A DNA stretch of 64,000 bases from Tetraselmis striata (Eukaryota > Chlorophyta > Chlorodendrophyceae > Chlorodendrales > Chlorodendraceae): contig VCJN01000577.1 in assembly GCA_006384855.1 (NCBI GenBank), positions 62,001 through 126,000 on the forward strand, in the 5' to 3' direction. This document shows, piece after piece, positions 46,180-57,000 of this stretch; positions within the stretch are counted from its first letter, which is position 1, and each line of letters begins with the position of its first letter. The notes beneath the pieces are model-generated. The model was not told the origin of the DNA. It saw only the letters and a program-made list of their open reading frames with translations, and did no database searches. The position numbers and the translations under genes were made by a program.

Positions 46180-46530
46180 CTATCGAGGTCGCACAAGGCA
46201 ACGCGGCGCTTGGGGGGCGGCTTCGGCTCGCATCTGGGTGAATGCATTCTTCTCTCGCTCCATGTGCAGCTTCAGCTCCAGCAGTGTTGGCAACAGTGCC
46301 CCCGCCTTGCATCGCCTCATGAGTGCCTTGCTGCCGCGGCGCCACGCTCTCTCTTCCTCGTCACGGGCAGCCATGACAAAAATGTCCCCAGGACAGAAGC
46401 GGGGGTCCACCAGCGTTGCTAGTACCTCATGTTGACGGCGGCGGCGGCATGCTCTCTTCGTTGCCGGCGGCCTGCATGTCGACTTCGGCCTCCGCATCGC
46501 CGGCGTTATGTTCGTTGGCCTCCGAGGCAC
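46180..46530 (-). CDS. Unrecognised protein fragment, copy Y2
   Basis: This paralogue of the Y1 frame keeps the HEVLATLVDPR and LELKLHMEREKNAFTQMRAEA segments and starts MPRRPTNITPAMRRPKS. It has an extra in-frame segment near the N-terminus, ends differently near the solo LTR, and is followed upstream by a G run at 46557-46575. Function is unknown. Confidence 0.45.
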   Translation of the reverse strand: MPRRPTNITPAMRRPKSTCRPPATKRACRRRRQHEVLATLVDPRFCPGDIFVMAARDEEERAWRRGSKALMRRCKAGALLPTLLELKLHMEREKNAFTQMRAEAAPQAPRCLVRPR

Positions 46531-46732
46531 CTTGCGCGGCTTCCATAGTCAGCTTGGGGGGGGGGGGGGGGGGGGGAGTGGCTGGGCGTAGGTTTGAGAG
46601 TTGAGCCTTGAGAATGGAGAGTGGAGTGTTGTGATCGTGCGCCGTTTGGTGATGTTGTATTCCGTATTCCCGCCTCGTTGCCGCCCCACCAAGGAATACA
46701 GCAAGTGCATGATGACGCATTACAAAAACTAA

Positions 46733-47236
46733 AAACACCGTTTAACACTGCGCAATATACTATTGGCGCACCACCACGTACTATATGCCGCATATGTGGG
46801 CCCGGTACGGATGCAGCAACGTGCGACACCTGGGGCGATTATAGTACAATTTCTCTGCGGATTCGGACATGCCGGGCGCAGCAAGCCACAAGCGGGAATG
46901 TTGAAGGCGACGACACGCCAGCGGGGTGCACCCACGGGAAGGCGGTCGCCAGTACGGCCGGGAATGAAGAGGTCGTGACGCGGCTTCCAGGAGCGCGTGT
47001 CGGAGCACATCTCCGAGAGGAGCGGGTACCAAGCTTTGTCAGGCCAATAGGGAACAATGACGATGGCTGGGGCATTGTTGGACTCCAGTTGGGAGACAAG
47101 ATCGCCGATGAGGTTCCATGGAGGGTTACACCAGTTACGTTCGCAACGCCATGCAGCGTCGGAGAGGCGCAGGCGGTGGACGGCCTCGCACCGCGGGTCA
47201 CGCCAGGCAACTTCAAGGCAACTTTGGGATTCGAGC
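46733..47236 (-). pseudogene. Retroelement fragment with NPPWNLI/VPYWPDKAWYPLL motifs
   Basis: The minus frame (47352-46729) reads NWCNPPWNLIGDLVSQLES and IVIVPYWPDKAWYPLLSEM, then HDLFIPG. These motifs occur in the segment after RNase H in DIRS-like and some Ty3-like polyproteins. No RT or RNase H catalytic residues are inside the window. It abuts the plus-strand integrase fragment at about 47230, so two elements are joined head to head. Confidence 0.5.
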
Positions 47237-47926
47237 CGACTACACATGCTACTACTCAACTCGCAACCGAGCCAACTCGAGCTCTTCCGGAACACGTCAA
47301 GTATGTACAGGAGCTTCATCGCTTCGCGCATGATTGCGTATTGGAGGCTCAAACTCTTATGCAGACTGCAGCTAATCGTAAACGACTACCCATACCATTC
47401 AAGACCGGCGACAGAGTTAAGCTGAAAGCGTCTCATCTGAGGTTTATTCAGCAACCCTGTGCTAAGCTACGCGATCGCTACGTGGGCCCCTTCGTCATTA
47501 CAGCGCAGATCTCACCAGTTGCTTTCCGATGGCAACTACATGCGGGCGTACGAGTCCACGACGTGGTGCACGCGAGTATGCTGGAAAAGTGGTATGACGA
47601 CCCTGACCAAGCAAAAGACGAAGCCTGAACGAGCACCGATTGTCCATGACGCAAACCGATTCCATGTTCAAGACATACTCGATGTTGTTTTCAACAACAA
47701 TGGCACTGGACTACTGTTTCGAGTACGATGGGCGTTCCCGTACAACGTACCAAGCGAAGACACCTGGGAGCCCCTACGCGGAGTCAAACACTTGGACATT
47801 TTCCGGTCGTTCTTACTGCTGTCTAAACCATGCCGACACTTTACTGCGAGCCCAGACTTCATTCGGTTCCGTAATCGCTACCCAAGCCGAGTACCTTCCG
47901 CCTGGACTTCAAGACCAAGACTGTAG
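47225..47926 (+). pseudogene. Ty3/gypsy chromovirus integrase C-terminus and chromodomain
   Basis: The plus frame ending at 47628 has LPIPFKTGDRVKLKASHL, CAKLRDRYVGPFVI and HDVVHASMLEKWYDD, the GPF/Y module at the C-terminus of chromovirus integrase. A one-base frameshift near 47620 moves to the frame ending at 47926, which reads FHVQDILDVVFNNNGTGLLFR, RVRWAF, SEDTWEPL and DIFRSFLLLS, a chromodomain (used to target insertion to chromatin). Integrase core, RT and protease are absent. It is a 5'-truncated dead copy. Confidence 0.75.
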
Positions 47927-47999
47927 TTTACTGTATTTCTGTGACGCCTGCACAGCGAGGACGCTTGTGCCTAAGGTGAGAGAGTGTTATACTCCATTT

Positions 48000-49400
48000 T
48001 CCCTTTATTAGCTATAATGTTCTGCCATACTAGCAGGTATCATTCCCCGCTAAAGTATTAGTACGACTACGCATCCGCGGAGTCGCTGTTTATATTAGTA
48101 TTGCGGGTATAAATACTAGTAGTATAAGGCCGAAGACTGTTCTGGAATTCTCTAGAGTTCTCTGACTCAAGCCTTACGTGGCTACCACAGCAAGGGTATC
48201 CCACGACACCCGGCTAACATAGCACAGGTATGACCATGACCTCGGCGGATATAAATACCGCCTCGGACAAGTCTACCAGGTAGAATTCAGAGACAGACTA
48301 TAATCCAGGGACCCCTGCCTGTAACCAGAAGAGATTGGCAGATTGGTCATACTTTCTAAATCCATCCGCTGCATCCGAAAGGACCTAAAGAATAGGCTTA
48401 AGCTAGAGCCTAACAAAGCGAGCCAATTCATCGTCCACAAACTCCAGTTGGGCAGGAGTAGCATCCCTCATTGAGAGCCCCTGATAAAAAGAAGGTGGGG
48501 CAAGCCCGTCCAAGAAACGAACGCGTACACCTCTTGAGATCTAGTTGAGAACACTACGACTCGCACCAGCGGCTTGCCAGTTGCCGATATTACGACGGAC
48601 GCGATGTCTCATAAAGGGGAGTCGGGAGTACGGGAATTGGCGCGATGGATGTCGCGAGGGGGGCGAGTAGAGCGCCTTGCTTGTCACTCTGCTGGCCCTC
48701 TCCGTGTCGGCGTCAGAGTCCACGGTGCGCGGCACAGTAGGAGTGCCGCGGCGTGGGAGTAGCTATGTGCCACTGGGCGCTGGCTTGGCCACTGGCAGTG
48801 TATGTACTGTCACTTTTTTCTCGAATCTGTACTAGACGACGGGCACGCGTCGGCATACGACCCAGTCGGAGCATATCGCGACACTTACGCCGCATAGGGG
48901 CCAGTACGGATCGAGCCATGCCCACACGGGAGGGGGCAGCCAGGGGATTCTGTTGGTCGACACTGGTCGAAGGGCTTGGACCTTGTTCCACTGAATGGGG
49001 AAGCGCTGCGGCTTCGTCCTCTCCTCGCGTTGAGCGAGTAATCAGCATCTCGTTCGCGGGTAGTAGTTAGCACGTGGCAAGCGGCGCGCGTCCATTAACC
49101 ACACAAACCATAACGGGTTTCTCCCAGGGGGGGGGCCTGAAAGGCTTCGCTCGCTCACTGCACATGGTACGATGGCGGAAGACCGGCACCTTGCGCGGCA
49201 GAATTGCCGCGACTTTGTTGTGGTGCGCTCGATGGAGCGTGCCACAGCAAATAAAGGAGAGTGACCGGTCGGTTCGCCGTGAAGGCAGGTGGTGGCCCTG
49301 ACCGGCCCCCGCAATCGTGCGCGCGAACACGCGCGCTACGGGCGCCGCGCCAGCCAGGGCTATCTCGTACAATAAGTAGAGAAAAAAAACCAAAAACTGA
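48000..49400. other. Intergenic, no gene recognised
   Basis: 48541-49393 has open frames on both strands with no domain. Probable leftovers of retroelements, but no motif supports it. Confidence 0.35.
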
Positions 49401-49567
49401 TCCTTAGTTTAGAACATATCAGAGCGAACGGGTTCGCATCATGTCTATAATGTTCAGAGCGAATAATAGATATGAGCGAATAATAGATATCGGAGCGAAT
49501 AATATGTAGTAGATAATTATAGAGATCAGAGCAAATAGATTCTCCTGCTGGCCGCTACACTGAAAAC

Positions 49568-51300
49568 TCGTACGGTCATTAGATGGACTTCAGGTAGGGG
49601 GTATTCAGGCCATTTTCGCTAGGTATTCAGCCTGAGCTAAATTCAGTTGAAGTCGGGACTTCAGCCCGAAGTGGCCTGAACTGAAGCGTCTTCAGGGCAA
49701 CCCTAGAGTATGTACGAGCCTCTCGATAGCGGCGAGTCTGAGCCGTCGATGGAGGGCGAACAAGGAAATCCCTGTGCACGTCATTATGATGAGTTCATAA
49801 CGAGTGACCGGAAGGATCTATCAGCATGAATAAAGCCTTTAATTTTTTTTGGGTGATTTCCGATATCGCCTTCTGCTGCTAGCTCATGTAAGTCGCTAAT
49901 ATATGGCCAAGTCTGATGCGTGTGCTCGTGCCCACTCCACGTCTTCTCATGTTACTGCTTCCACCCCGCAGTCGCTGTAGAGGACCTTTCTGATTGCCCT
50001 TTTTTTTTGGTGATTTCCGATATCGCCTTCTGCTGCTAGCTCATGTAATTAATAATCTAGCCCTGATGCGAGTACTATGGAGATACTCGTATGTAAGCGT
50101 AGTACAGGTACGGGTAGGGACAGGTTGAATGTTGCAGCTACAGTAGTAGCACATTATTATTAAATAATAAGCAGTACTCGGGACGGACATGGAAGTTTCC
50201 GCACCAATATAAATCCCTAAATACCCGGAGCTAAGTTCTCCTTTAATTAAAATGTAGCGACAAATGGGCTTTTTCCTTCCTGAGCACTACTGTCCGCGGT
50301 CGTGCATTCCCTACCGGTGTGAATTACAAAAAAGGCAGTTCCCCAGAATTAGAAAATCAACACAGCAAGCCACCTAAAAGCGGCCTCCTACCGGTACTCT
50401 AGGCTGTGTCGATTTTCTAATTCTGGGGAACTGTCCTTTTTGTAATTCACACCGGTACTCCAGGCCCCCGGCCAGAAAAATCCGAAGGGACGAAGGCCCC
50501 GCTCAAAACTCGTGTGAATTACAAAAAGGGCAGTTCCCCATAAAATGAAATCAACACAGCAAGCCGCCTAAAAGCGGCCCGCATCCCGCATAAGGCGGGA
50601 TGGATGAGTGATGCGCACCCGGTTCAGAGTCCGGGCCACGCATGCACGCGTGTGTGTGGGTGATCCTCGGACGTGCTGTGCAGCTTCAGCAACGGGATGG
50701 CAGACGAATCTGCGCCGTCTGATGAGGCAGCGAGCGCGCTCTCGAGCGGCCACCAAGCTCAGGTCCCCGAGGAAATCTCTTGCGAGCAAGACCTCCTGGT
50801 GAGACCGGGTGATGCACCGAGTGCCCCGCGATGAGAGGGCACCCCGATCCGCAGCCAAGCATGCGATACCACGCACTGTGCGGTGCATCCCCTTGCTCAA
50901 AATCAATCTATTACATCATGGCTTTCCCCTTGCTCAAAACTCGTACGTTTAGAGGGACTTCAAATAGGGGGTATTCAGGTTTTCGCTAGGTATTCAGCCT
51001 GAACTAAATTCAGCTGAAGTCGGAACTTCAGCTCGAGGTGGCCTGAACTGAAGCCCCTTCAGGGCACCCCTAGAGTAGCGACTATGTACGAGCCGAGATA
51101 GCGGCGAGTCTGAGCCGTCGATGAAGGGCGAACAAGGAAATCCCTGTGCACGTCATTATGATGAGTCCACAACGAGTAACCGGAAGGATAAAAATTACAT
51201 GAGCTAGCAGCAGAAGGCGATATCGGAAATCACCAAAATAAAAGGCAATCAGAAAGGTCCTCTACATCACGAGTAACCGGAAGGATAAGATCTATCAGCA
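49568..51300. repeat. Copies of ~400-bp foldback repeat family and 70-bp repeat
   Basis: Partial copies of the palindrome arm family lie at 49568-49830 and 50933-51300 (words GTATTCAGGTTTTCGCTAGG, GAGTCTGAGCCGTCGATG). The 70-bp repeat occurs at 49833-49889, 49980-50047 and, inverted, 51187-51266. It has the consensus GAGGACCTTTCTGATTG...ATCGCCTTCTGCTGCTAGCTCATGTAA. Other copies lie at 38939-39000, 45351-45412, 45597-45668, 45755-45827, and inverted at 57203-57260. Confidence 0.8.
50312..50457. mobile_element. Small hairpin (MITE-like) element
   Basis: Arms 50312-50366 and 50404-50457 are near-perfect inverted repeats carrying GGTGTGAATTACAAAA and CAGTTCCCCAGAATTAGAAA. A single further end occurs at 50511-50560 and another at 13955-13985, so the family is dispersed. 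Confidence 0.7.
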
Positions 51301-51360
51301 TGAATAGCCCTGATGCGAGTACTACTCGTATGTATGCGTAGTACAGGTACGGGTAGGGAC

Positions 51361-52704
51361 TAGTGCCTCGTCCAGATATGTTGTATATATACAAAAAATG
51401 TTGTATATATACAACAGAAAGTATGGGTCCAGTACTATGGGCAGAACTGGCATGATGACCGCTAGGGCGTCAGGAGAGGTCCAGAGGGCCCCAAATAGGA
51501 TACTTACGTTGGTCCGGGACCGATCGGGTCGGCTGATCGGTCAGTGCAAAGCGGCCACCGTTCCCAACCCACCGATTCACCATGAGACAACCTATTCCGC
51601 TTAAAAGCCGTGTAGCCGCCCGTCGTGGGCCGTATCAAGCCCCTGCCTCCGGAAGATTACGCCAACACAGGGCTATGAGGTTTGGAGAAGTTGCGGAGTC
51701 TGTCGTGAACAACACATCCCGCATCAGGTGGGACGACGCCACCTAGTCTCCCGAGGCCTCAAACGTGCTTAAGCTGCAAACCACCGGCGCCGGAACCCTG
51801 CCTCAGGTATGAATCAAATACCACCCAACACTCGTCTAATGCCTTGCCTGGATGACATGTCGTGGGCATGTGATGATTGTGTCGACACGTGTGGGCGGCG
51901 CGGCCCTGCGGTCGCGTCTGGCTGTTGAATCAAAATTCTTTTTTTATTGAAATATCACAACAATGGCTGACTGACTTGCGCCCTGCAGGTCAGTCAGCCC
52001 TGCCTACCAGCCCCGTTCCGGATTCGAGGCAAGCTACGCCATGCCCAGGACCTCACGTGACTCTAGGACATCTCCGACAGTGCCATGGTCGCAGCGCCAG
52101 CGGTCCCTGGTGTCCTTGGGCCGAACCACGCTGGTCCGACCGCCATGCCTCCGTCGCGTTTCGCCGCCGCTACTGTTCCATCCGACTGCGACAACTTGGC
52201 AATCGCCCCGGCAGCAACAATGCCAATGAGTCCGTTCGCTGCACTATGTGCCGTGTTGAAGACGACAACGTTGGCTGGATCTACTGCAAGTGCCCGGAGT
52301 GTGACATACCTCTGTGCACCGCGAGCAAGAGGCGCAAGGGCGCCGCGTGATGGAGCCGCCACCGCCACATTACCGCCCAGGAGGTCGCGGCGTACGGGGT
52401 CCACCGCCGCACGCACTAGGCCGTAGCCGGACAACCCTCCCGTTCCCAAACCCGAAACTTCAAGACCTTCCTACCCTGGTCGGTTGTCGGCTGATGGTTG
52501 CTCCTCCGCAGTGCCCTGGCCGGAACAGGTGGTGTAATGCTGGTTCAGCGAGCTACAGCATCTTAGAGGGCGACGCTTCTGTTAGGAGCGCGCCCCGCGG
52601 AGTATTAGTAGTATTTAATCAAAATCCGTCAATAATGCCGACGCGACCCGTGTTGTATGATCGTGTTGTGTATATACCATACAACATATCCGGACGAGGC
52701 ACTA
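51361..52704 (+). mobile_element. TIR transposon with piggyBac-like zinc-domain remnant
   Basis: Ends are inverted repeats TAGTGCCTCGTCC(A/G)GATATGTTG over about 28 bp. GGGAC flanks both sides (51356-51360, 52705-52709), a likely 5-bp target duplication. A related repeat at 50105-50150 reads GGGTAGGGACAGGTTGAATG and gives the empty site. Inside, the plus frame ending at 52350 has RCTMC, YCKCPECDIPLC, the Cys pattern of piggyBac C-termini. PiggyBac elements usually duplicate TTAA, so either the ends or the protein belong to different elements. Confidence 0.65.
52190..52350 (+). pseudogene. piggyBac-like C-terminal zinc domain
   Basis: The last ~50 codons of the 51877-52350 frame read ESVRCTMCRVEDDNVGWIYC then KCPECDIPLC, followed by a basic KRRKG end. 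The C-x2-C, C-x-C-x2-C, LC spacing matches the modules at 10.3-10.8 kb. No transposase core is visible. Confidence 0.45.
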
Positions 52705-52971
52705 GGGACTAGGGATTCTGCAGCTATAGTATGCACATTAAATAATAAGTACTCGGGACGCACATGGAAGTTTCCGCACCAATATAAATTGGTAGCCGCC
52801 CGTCGCGGCCCGGAGCTAAGTTCTGCTTAATGAAATAAGCTTTTTCCTTCCTGAGCACGACTCCTACCGCTACTGTCAGCGGTAGCGACTAGTGCATTCC
52901 CTACTCTAGGCCCCCGGCCAGAATAATCCGAAGGGGCGAAGGCCCCGCTCAAAACTCGTACGTTCAGAGGG

Positions 52972-53804
52972 ACTTTATAGTAGTTAATGTGCTACTCGCT
53001 GCAAAATTCAACCTGTCCATCCCTACCCGTACAGGTACCTATACTACGCTTACATACGAGTGGTACTCGCATTTATATAGAGTAGTACTCACATCAGGGC
53101 TTTATTCACGCCTTATCCTTCCGGTTGCTCGTTATGATTAACTCATCGTAATGACGTGTACAGGGATTTTCTTGTTCGCCGTTCATCGACGGCTCAGACT
53201 CGCCGCTATCGCGGCTCGTACCATCATAGTGGCTACCAGGGTTGCCCTGAAGGGGCTTCAGTTCAGGCCACTTCGGGCTGAAGTCCCGACGAATTTAGTT
53301 CAGGCTGAATACCTAGCGAAAACCTGAATACCCCCTAAAACCCTAATTTGAAGTCCCTCTGAACGTACGAGTTTTGAGCGGGGCCTTCGCCCCTTCGGAT
53401 TATTCTGGTTCAGAGGGACTTCAAATTAGGGTTTTAGGGGGTATTCAGGTTTTCGCTAGGTATTCAGCCTGAACTAAATTCGTCGGGACTTCAGCCCGAA
53501 GTGGCCTGAACTGAAGCCCCTTCAGGGCAACCCTGGTAGCCACTATGATGGTACGAGCCGCGATAGCGGCGAGTCTGAGCCGTCGATGAACGGCGAACAA
53601 GAAAATCCCTGTACACGTCATTACGATGAGTTCATCATAACGAGCAACCGGAAGGATAAGGCGTGAATAAAGCCCTGATGTGAGTACTACTCTATATAAA
53701 TGCGAGTACCACTCGTATGTAAGCGTAGTATAGGTACCTGTACGGGCAGGGATGGACAGGTTGAATTTTGCAGCGTACTCGTAGCACATTAACTACTATA
53801 AAGT
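52972..53804. repeat. Large palindrome with ~390-bp arms
   Basis: Left arm 52972-53363 and right arm 53409-53804 are near-identical inverted copies around a 45-bp spacer. The spacer is itself the reverse complement of 52919-52963, so the left repeat appears in both orientations. Arms belong to the foldback family seen at 49.6 and 50.9 kb. The right arm begins with AAATTAGGGTTTTAGGGGG. It lies about 280 bp upstream of the next gene's ATG. Confidence 0.9.
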
Positions 53805-54081
53805 ACTCGGGACATACATGGAATTTCCGCACCAATATAATTTGGTAGCCGCCCGCCGCGGCCCGGAGCTAGTTCTGTAACAGGCTTTTTTCTTCCTGAG
53901 CACTTTCCGCGGTCGTGCATTCCCTACTCTAGACGCACTGCTGCTCTATATTGATTACTCGCTAAGAACCCAACAGTACCCAGAGCCCCACCCCGTACCA
54001 CCAGCAGTCCGTGAAGGCTCGCTGCCAGCGCACGACCACCTACCCTGCATAGCATAATCCGTGGTAAGACATCAGGCAGCC

Positions 54082-57000
54082 ATGGGCTGCTCTGCATCGA
54101 AAAGCCTCAACAAGGTGAGACACCGCGCATGCTTGGGTACCGTATCTTTTTCCAGTGCCCGAAGTCCGGCATGCCTGCAGGTTCTTGCGCGCCGCCGCCA
54201 GCACCCGCCCAGCGGGAAGGGGACGTGTGCGTACCTACAAACCTTTACTCCTTTTGTAGAGGATGCTGAACTGTGGCTAGTCGTCCCCCGTCTGCACCTC
54301 GAAAGTGCGCTACTTGGACGAAACCCCAAAATGCGAAACAGCCCGAACATGCCGTAGTATTACCGACTTGCAGAAAAGGGCACACCGTGATAGCAGCCTC
54401 CGTCACCCGGGTTGGACAGGCGACTTAAGTGCAGAAGGTGTGGCCGGTAGCTCCAATTCATGTGCACCGCAACCATCTGTCGCCAAGTATGCGGAAGGAA
54501 ACGATTCGCTGTGTTTCCACTACACCTTACAAGTATGTCAAGTGCTCAACTGCGGCTTGCCGACTCTCGCATGCCGTGTCTCGGAAGTGTGATAATATTT
54601 GGACGAAACCCTAAAATCCGAAAACAATCCGCACTTGCCTTACACTGAGGCTGAATTGCAGAACTTGGCATAGCAGCTCCGTGTTCCCGCCGTAGACAGA
54701 TGATTTAGTAAGGGACGGCCTTGAGATAGAGCCAGGTGCCCATTTTGGGCCGGCTGTTGCCCTTTAAAAGGTACCCCCATGCCTGAGAGCTGGTCGGGCT
54801 TACCTGTACTATACTATAGGGACGGCAAAGTGGGGACGGTGGGTCAGCCGCGCCACTTATTTGTCCTCGCCAACAAATAAGGTCACAAGCGCCGCCCGGT
54901 ATGAGTATGCAGACATTGCTCAGCCCTGGTGCCTGTCGCACACTGGTCTGGGTGTTCAGCAGGTGGTGCAGCCGGACAATGCGCCCAACAAGCCAAGCAA
55001 GAGCAGTGCTGGCGACCAGCAAACCACTCTCCCACAGCAGGTAGAACCTTCAGGGGCAGAGCCTGCGCTGACGCCCTCACCGAGTAACACTGTGCACCGC
55101 CTGCTTGTTTCAACATACAATATCTGCACTTGATGGGTCACGCCCGAATACCTCTGTTGGTCCGTCACGCCTGCACTCACTGTGCTGGTGTCACTTTCCT
55201 GCGGAAGGCGGTTGCCGACAGTGGAGGTGCTGCAGATAACGTGGTTGCCCACAACGCCCCTGCCACTGATGAGGGGGGCACCGTTGAGCAGGTGCCCTCA
55301 GCCCCCTCGCACCTTGCTGCCGGCTCCCCTGGTGTAGCACCTCCCTGTGCCCGGCGTAGAAAGACTATTTGCTGCACTCACTGTGCTGGTGTCACTTGTC
55401 TGCAGAAGGCGGTGGCCGACAGTGGAGGTGCTGCAGATGACGTGATTGCCCATGACGCCCCTGCCACTGATGAGAAAGGCACAGTTGAGCAGGTGCCCCC
55501 AGCCCCCTCGCACCTTGCTTTCTGAACCATGTGTGCCGCCGGTGTTGTCACTACTCGTACCCTGCCAGAACATAGCCCGTCAACATCGCTGACCAGCTCA
55601 AGTATATTAAGCAACACGTATCTATCTGTATCGGGGTTGCGGCGTGAGGGGAGCGTATGGGGACTTTTTTAAGTTTGACATAATTTGCTTAACTGCGAAG
55701 TTATGTATTTGGGCACGGGCGCTACCTCAAGCGCTCATTATGCAGCTTTTATGCAACTTATAGCTGGTGCTAGGGGAATATACATATATACGGAGCATTA
55801 TTGAGGTTTGGCCATGTTAAGGACGGAACTGCCCCTCTAAAAGAGGTTCAGCATGATGCCCCTCGGGCAATAGGGCTTGGAAAGGTTATCTGCAGGGCTA
55901 TCTGCTGCGTGTCGTACGGCCTGATTTGACCACCGGACGGTTATGTTCCAGCCGGTCACAAGTGGGTGGGTCGTGCATCGCCAAAAATATCGGTTCGCAG
56001 GGTTTGGTCACACTTGTATACCGCCACCACAGCAGCACATGGGCGCTCCCGCCCTGTCCCACTCGCCTCGCTGGGCAACCGTGAGCGTCACCCCCGTCAA
56101 CCCAAACTGTTATTTATAGCCCGTAAGCCTTGTTCACGCTCGGCACGTCTAGGCTGTGGCGCGGAGAGCGGGTCCGGGGACGAGCGTCGCTAGGCATCGG
56201 CGGTCGGCGGGCAGTTGGTGATGTCCAGCAGTGGAGCACGACGTGCGACCGCCGCCGCGCCACGACGTCTGGTCGCCTATAGTTTCGCTGCCTTGCAGAA
56301 CGCCTCCCTCGCCGCGGCCAGAAGTGCTGAGATCGCTGCCCTGTCCGCGTGTGGCGAGGTATATTCCACTTGGTAGCAGTCGCCTTTAGGTTACTCCAGG
56401 TGCGGGTTTTTCGAACAGGCAGCCTCATCGAGTTCTGTGAGCGAACACTCCATGTGCTCCTCACTCCACTGATTGTACGAACCACGACCATCGTCGGCCG
56501 GCTTTCGACGGCCTTGACCGAAGCTTGCCTTAGCTGCTGCTTTGGCTTTGGCTCGGGCCCGGCTTTTAGTGCGAGCATGCTTCTTGGCTTCTTGCGGCCG
56601 ACGGCGACCAGCACCAGAAGCGGCACAAAAATAGCAGAAAACTCACGCTGTAAAACGGCACGCTCATCGGCCCGCCACGCACCGAATGGGGCGGTACGCG
56701 ACGAGCAATAGCTCTGCAGACACCTCAAAAGTGGTCTGCGATGGGCGGAGGGGTCGGTGGCGAGCATAGAGGTCGGCCAGGTGGTGCGAGTGCTTAACGA
56801 TTTGTCGATTTTTAACTCGGATCAGCTGACATCGGGCCGGGCTGCAGACCGCAGCCGGCCGGTCAGCGGCCCGATTCCAGATTTGAAACCATCCCCGGAA
56901 AGCTGAGGAGCTGAGGAATCCGAGGGTACCATAGGTAAGGGGCGAATTCGTTGTCCTTACATAGCTATTCAGTGAAAACTAAATTTTATGGCCTATTCTT

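Larger units (their letters stand above)
38030..46715. repeat. Tandem segmental duplication of hydrolase 3' end with LTR element
   Basis: The order is X1 (38040-39002), full LTR element (39003-43888), Y1 (43889-44440), X2 (44441-45413), solo LTR (45414-46164), Y2 (46165-46715). X1 and X2 both contain the last hydrolase exon, its 3' flank with a TGTAA at about 38895 and 45306, and a 70-bp dispersed repeat. Y1 and Y2 both contain the same minus-strand ORF and a G run. Since both LTR loci have the same left and right flanks, the element was in place before the duplication and copy 2 then lost its interior by LTR-LTR recombination. Confidence 0.85.

Noticed and set aside
46621-47220. N-terminal half of the 335-residue plus frame
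   Set aside because: The plus frame is coding-like only from about 47225; before that the minus strand carries the protein-like motifs.
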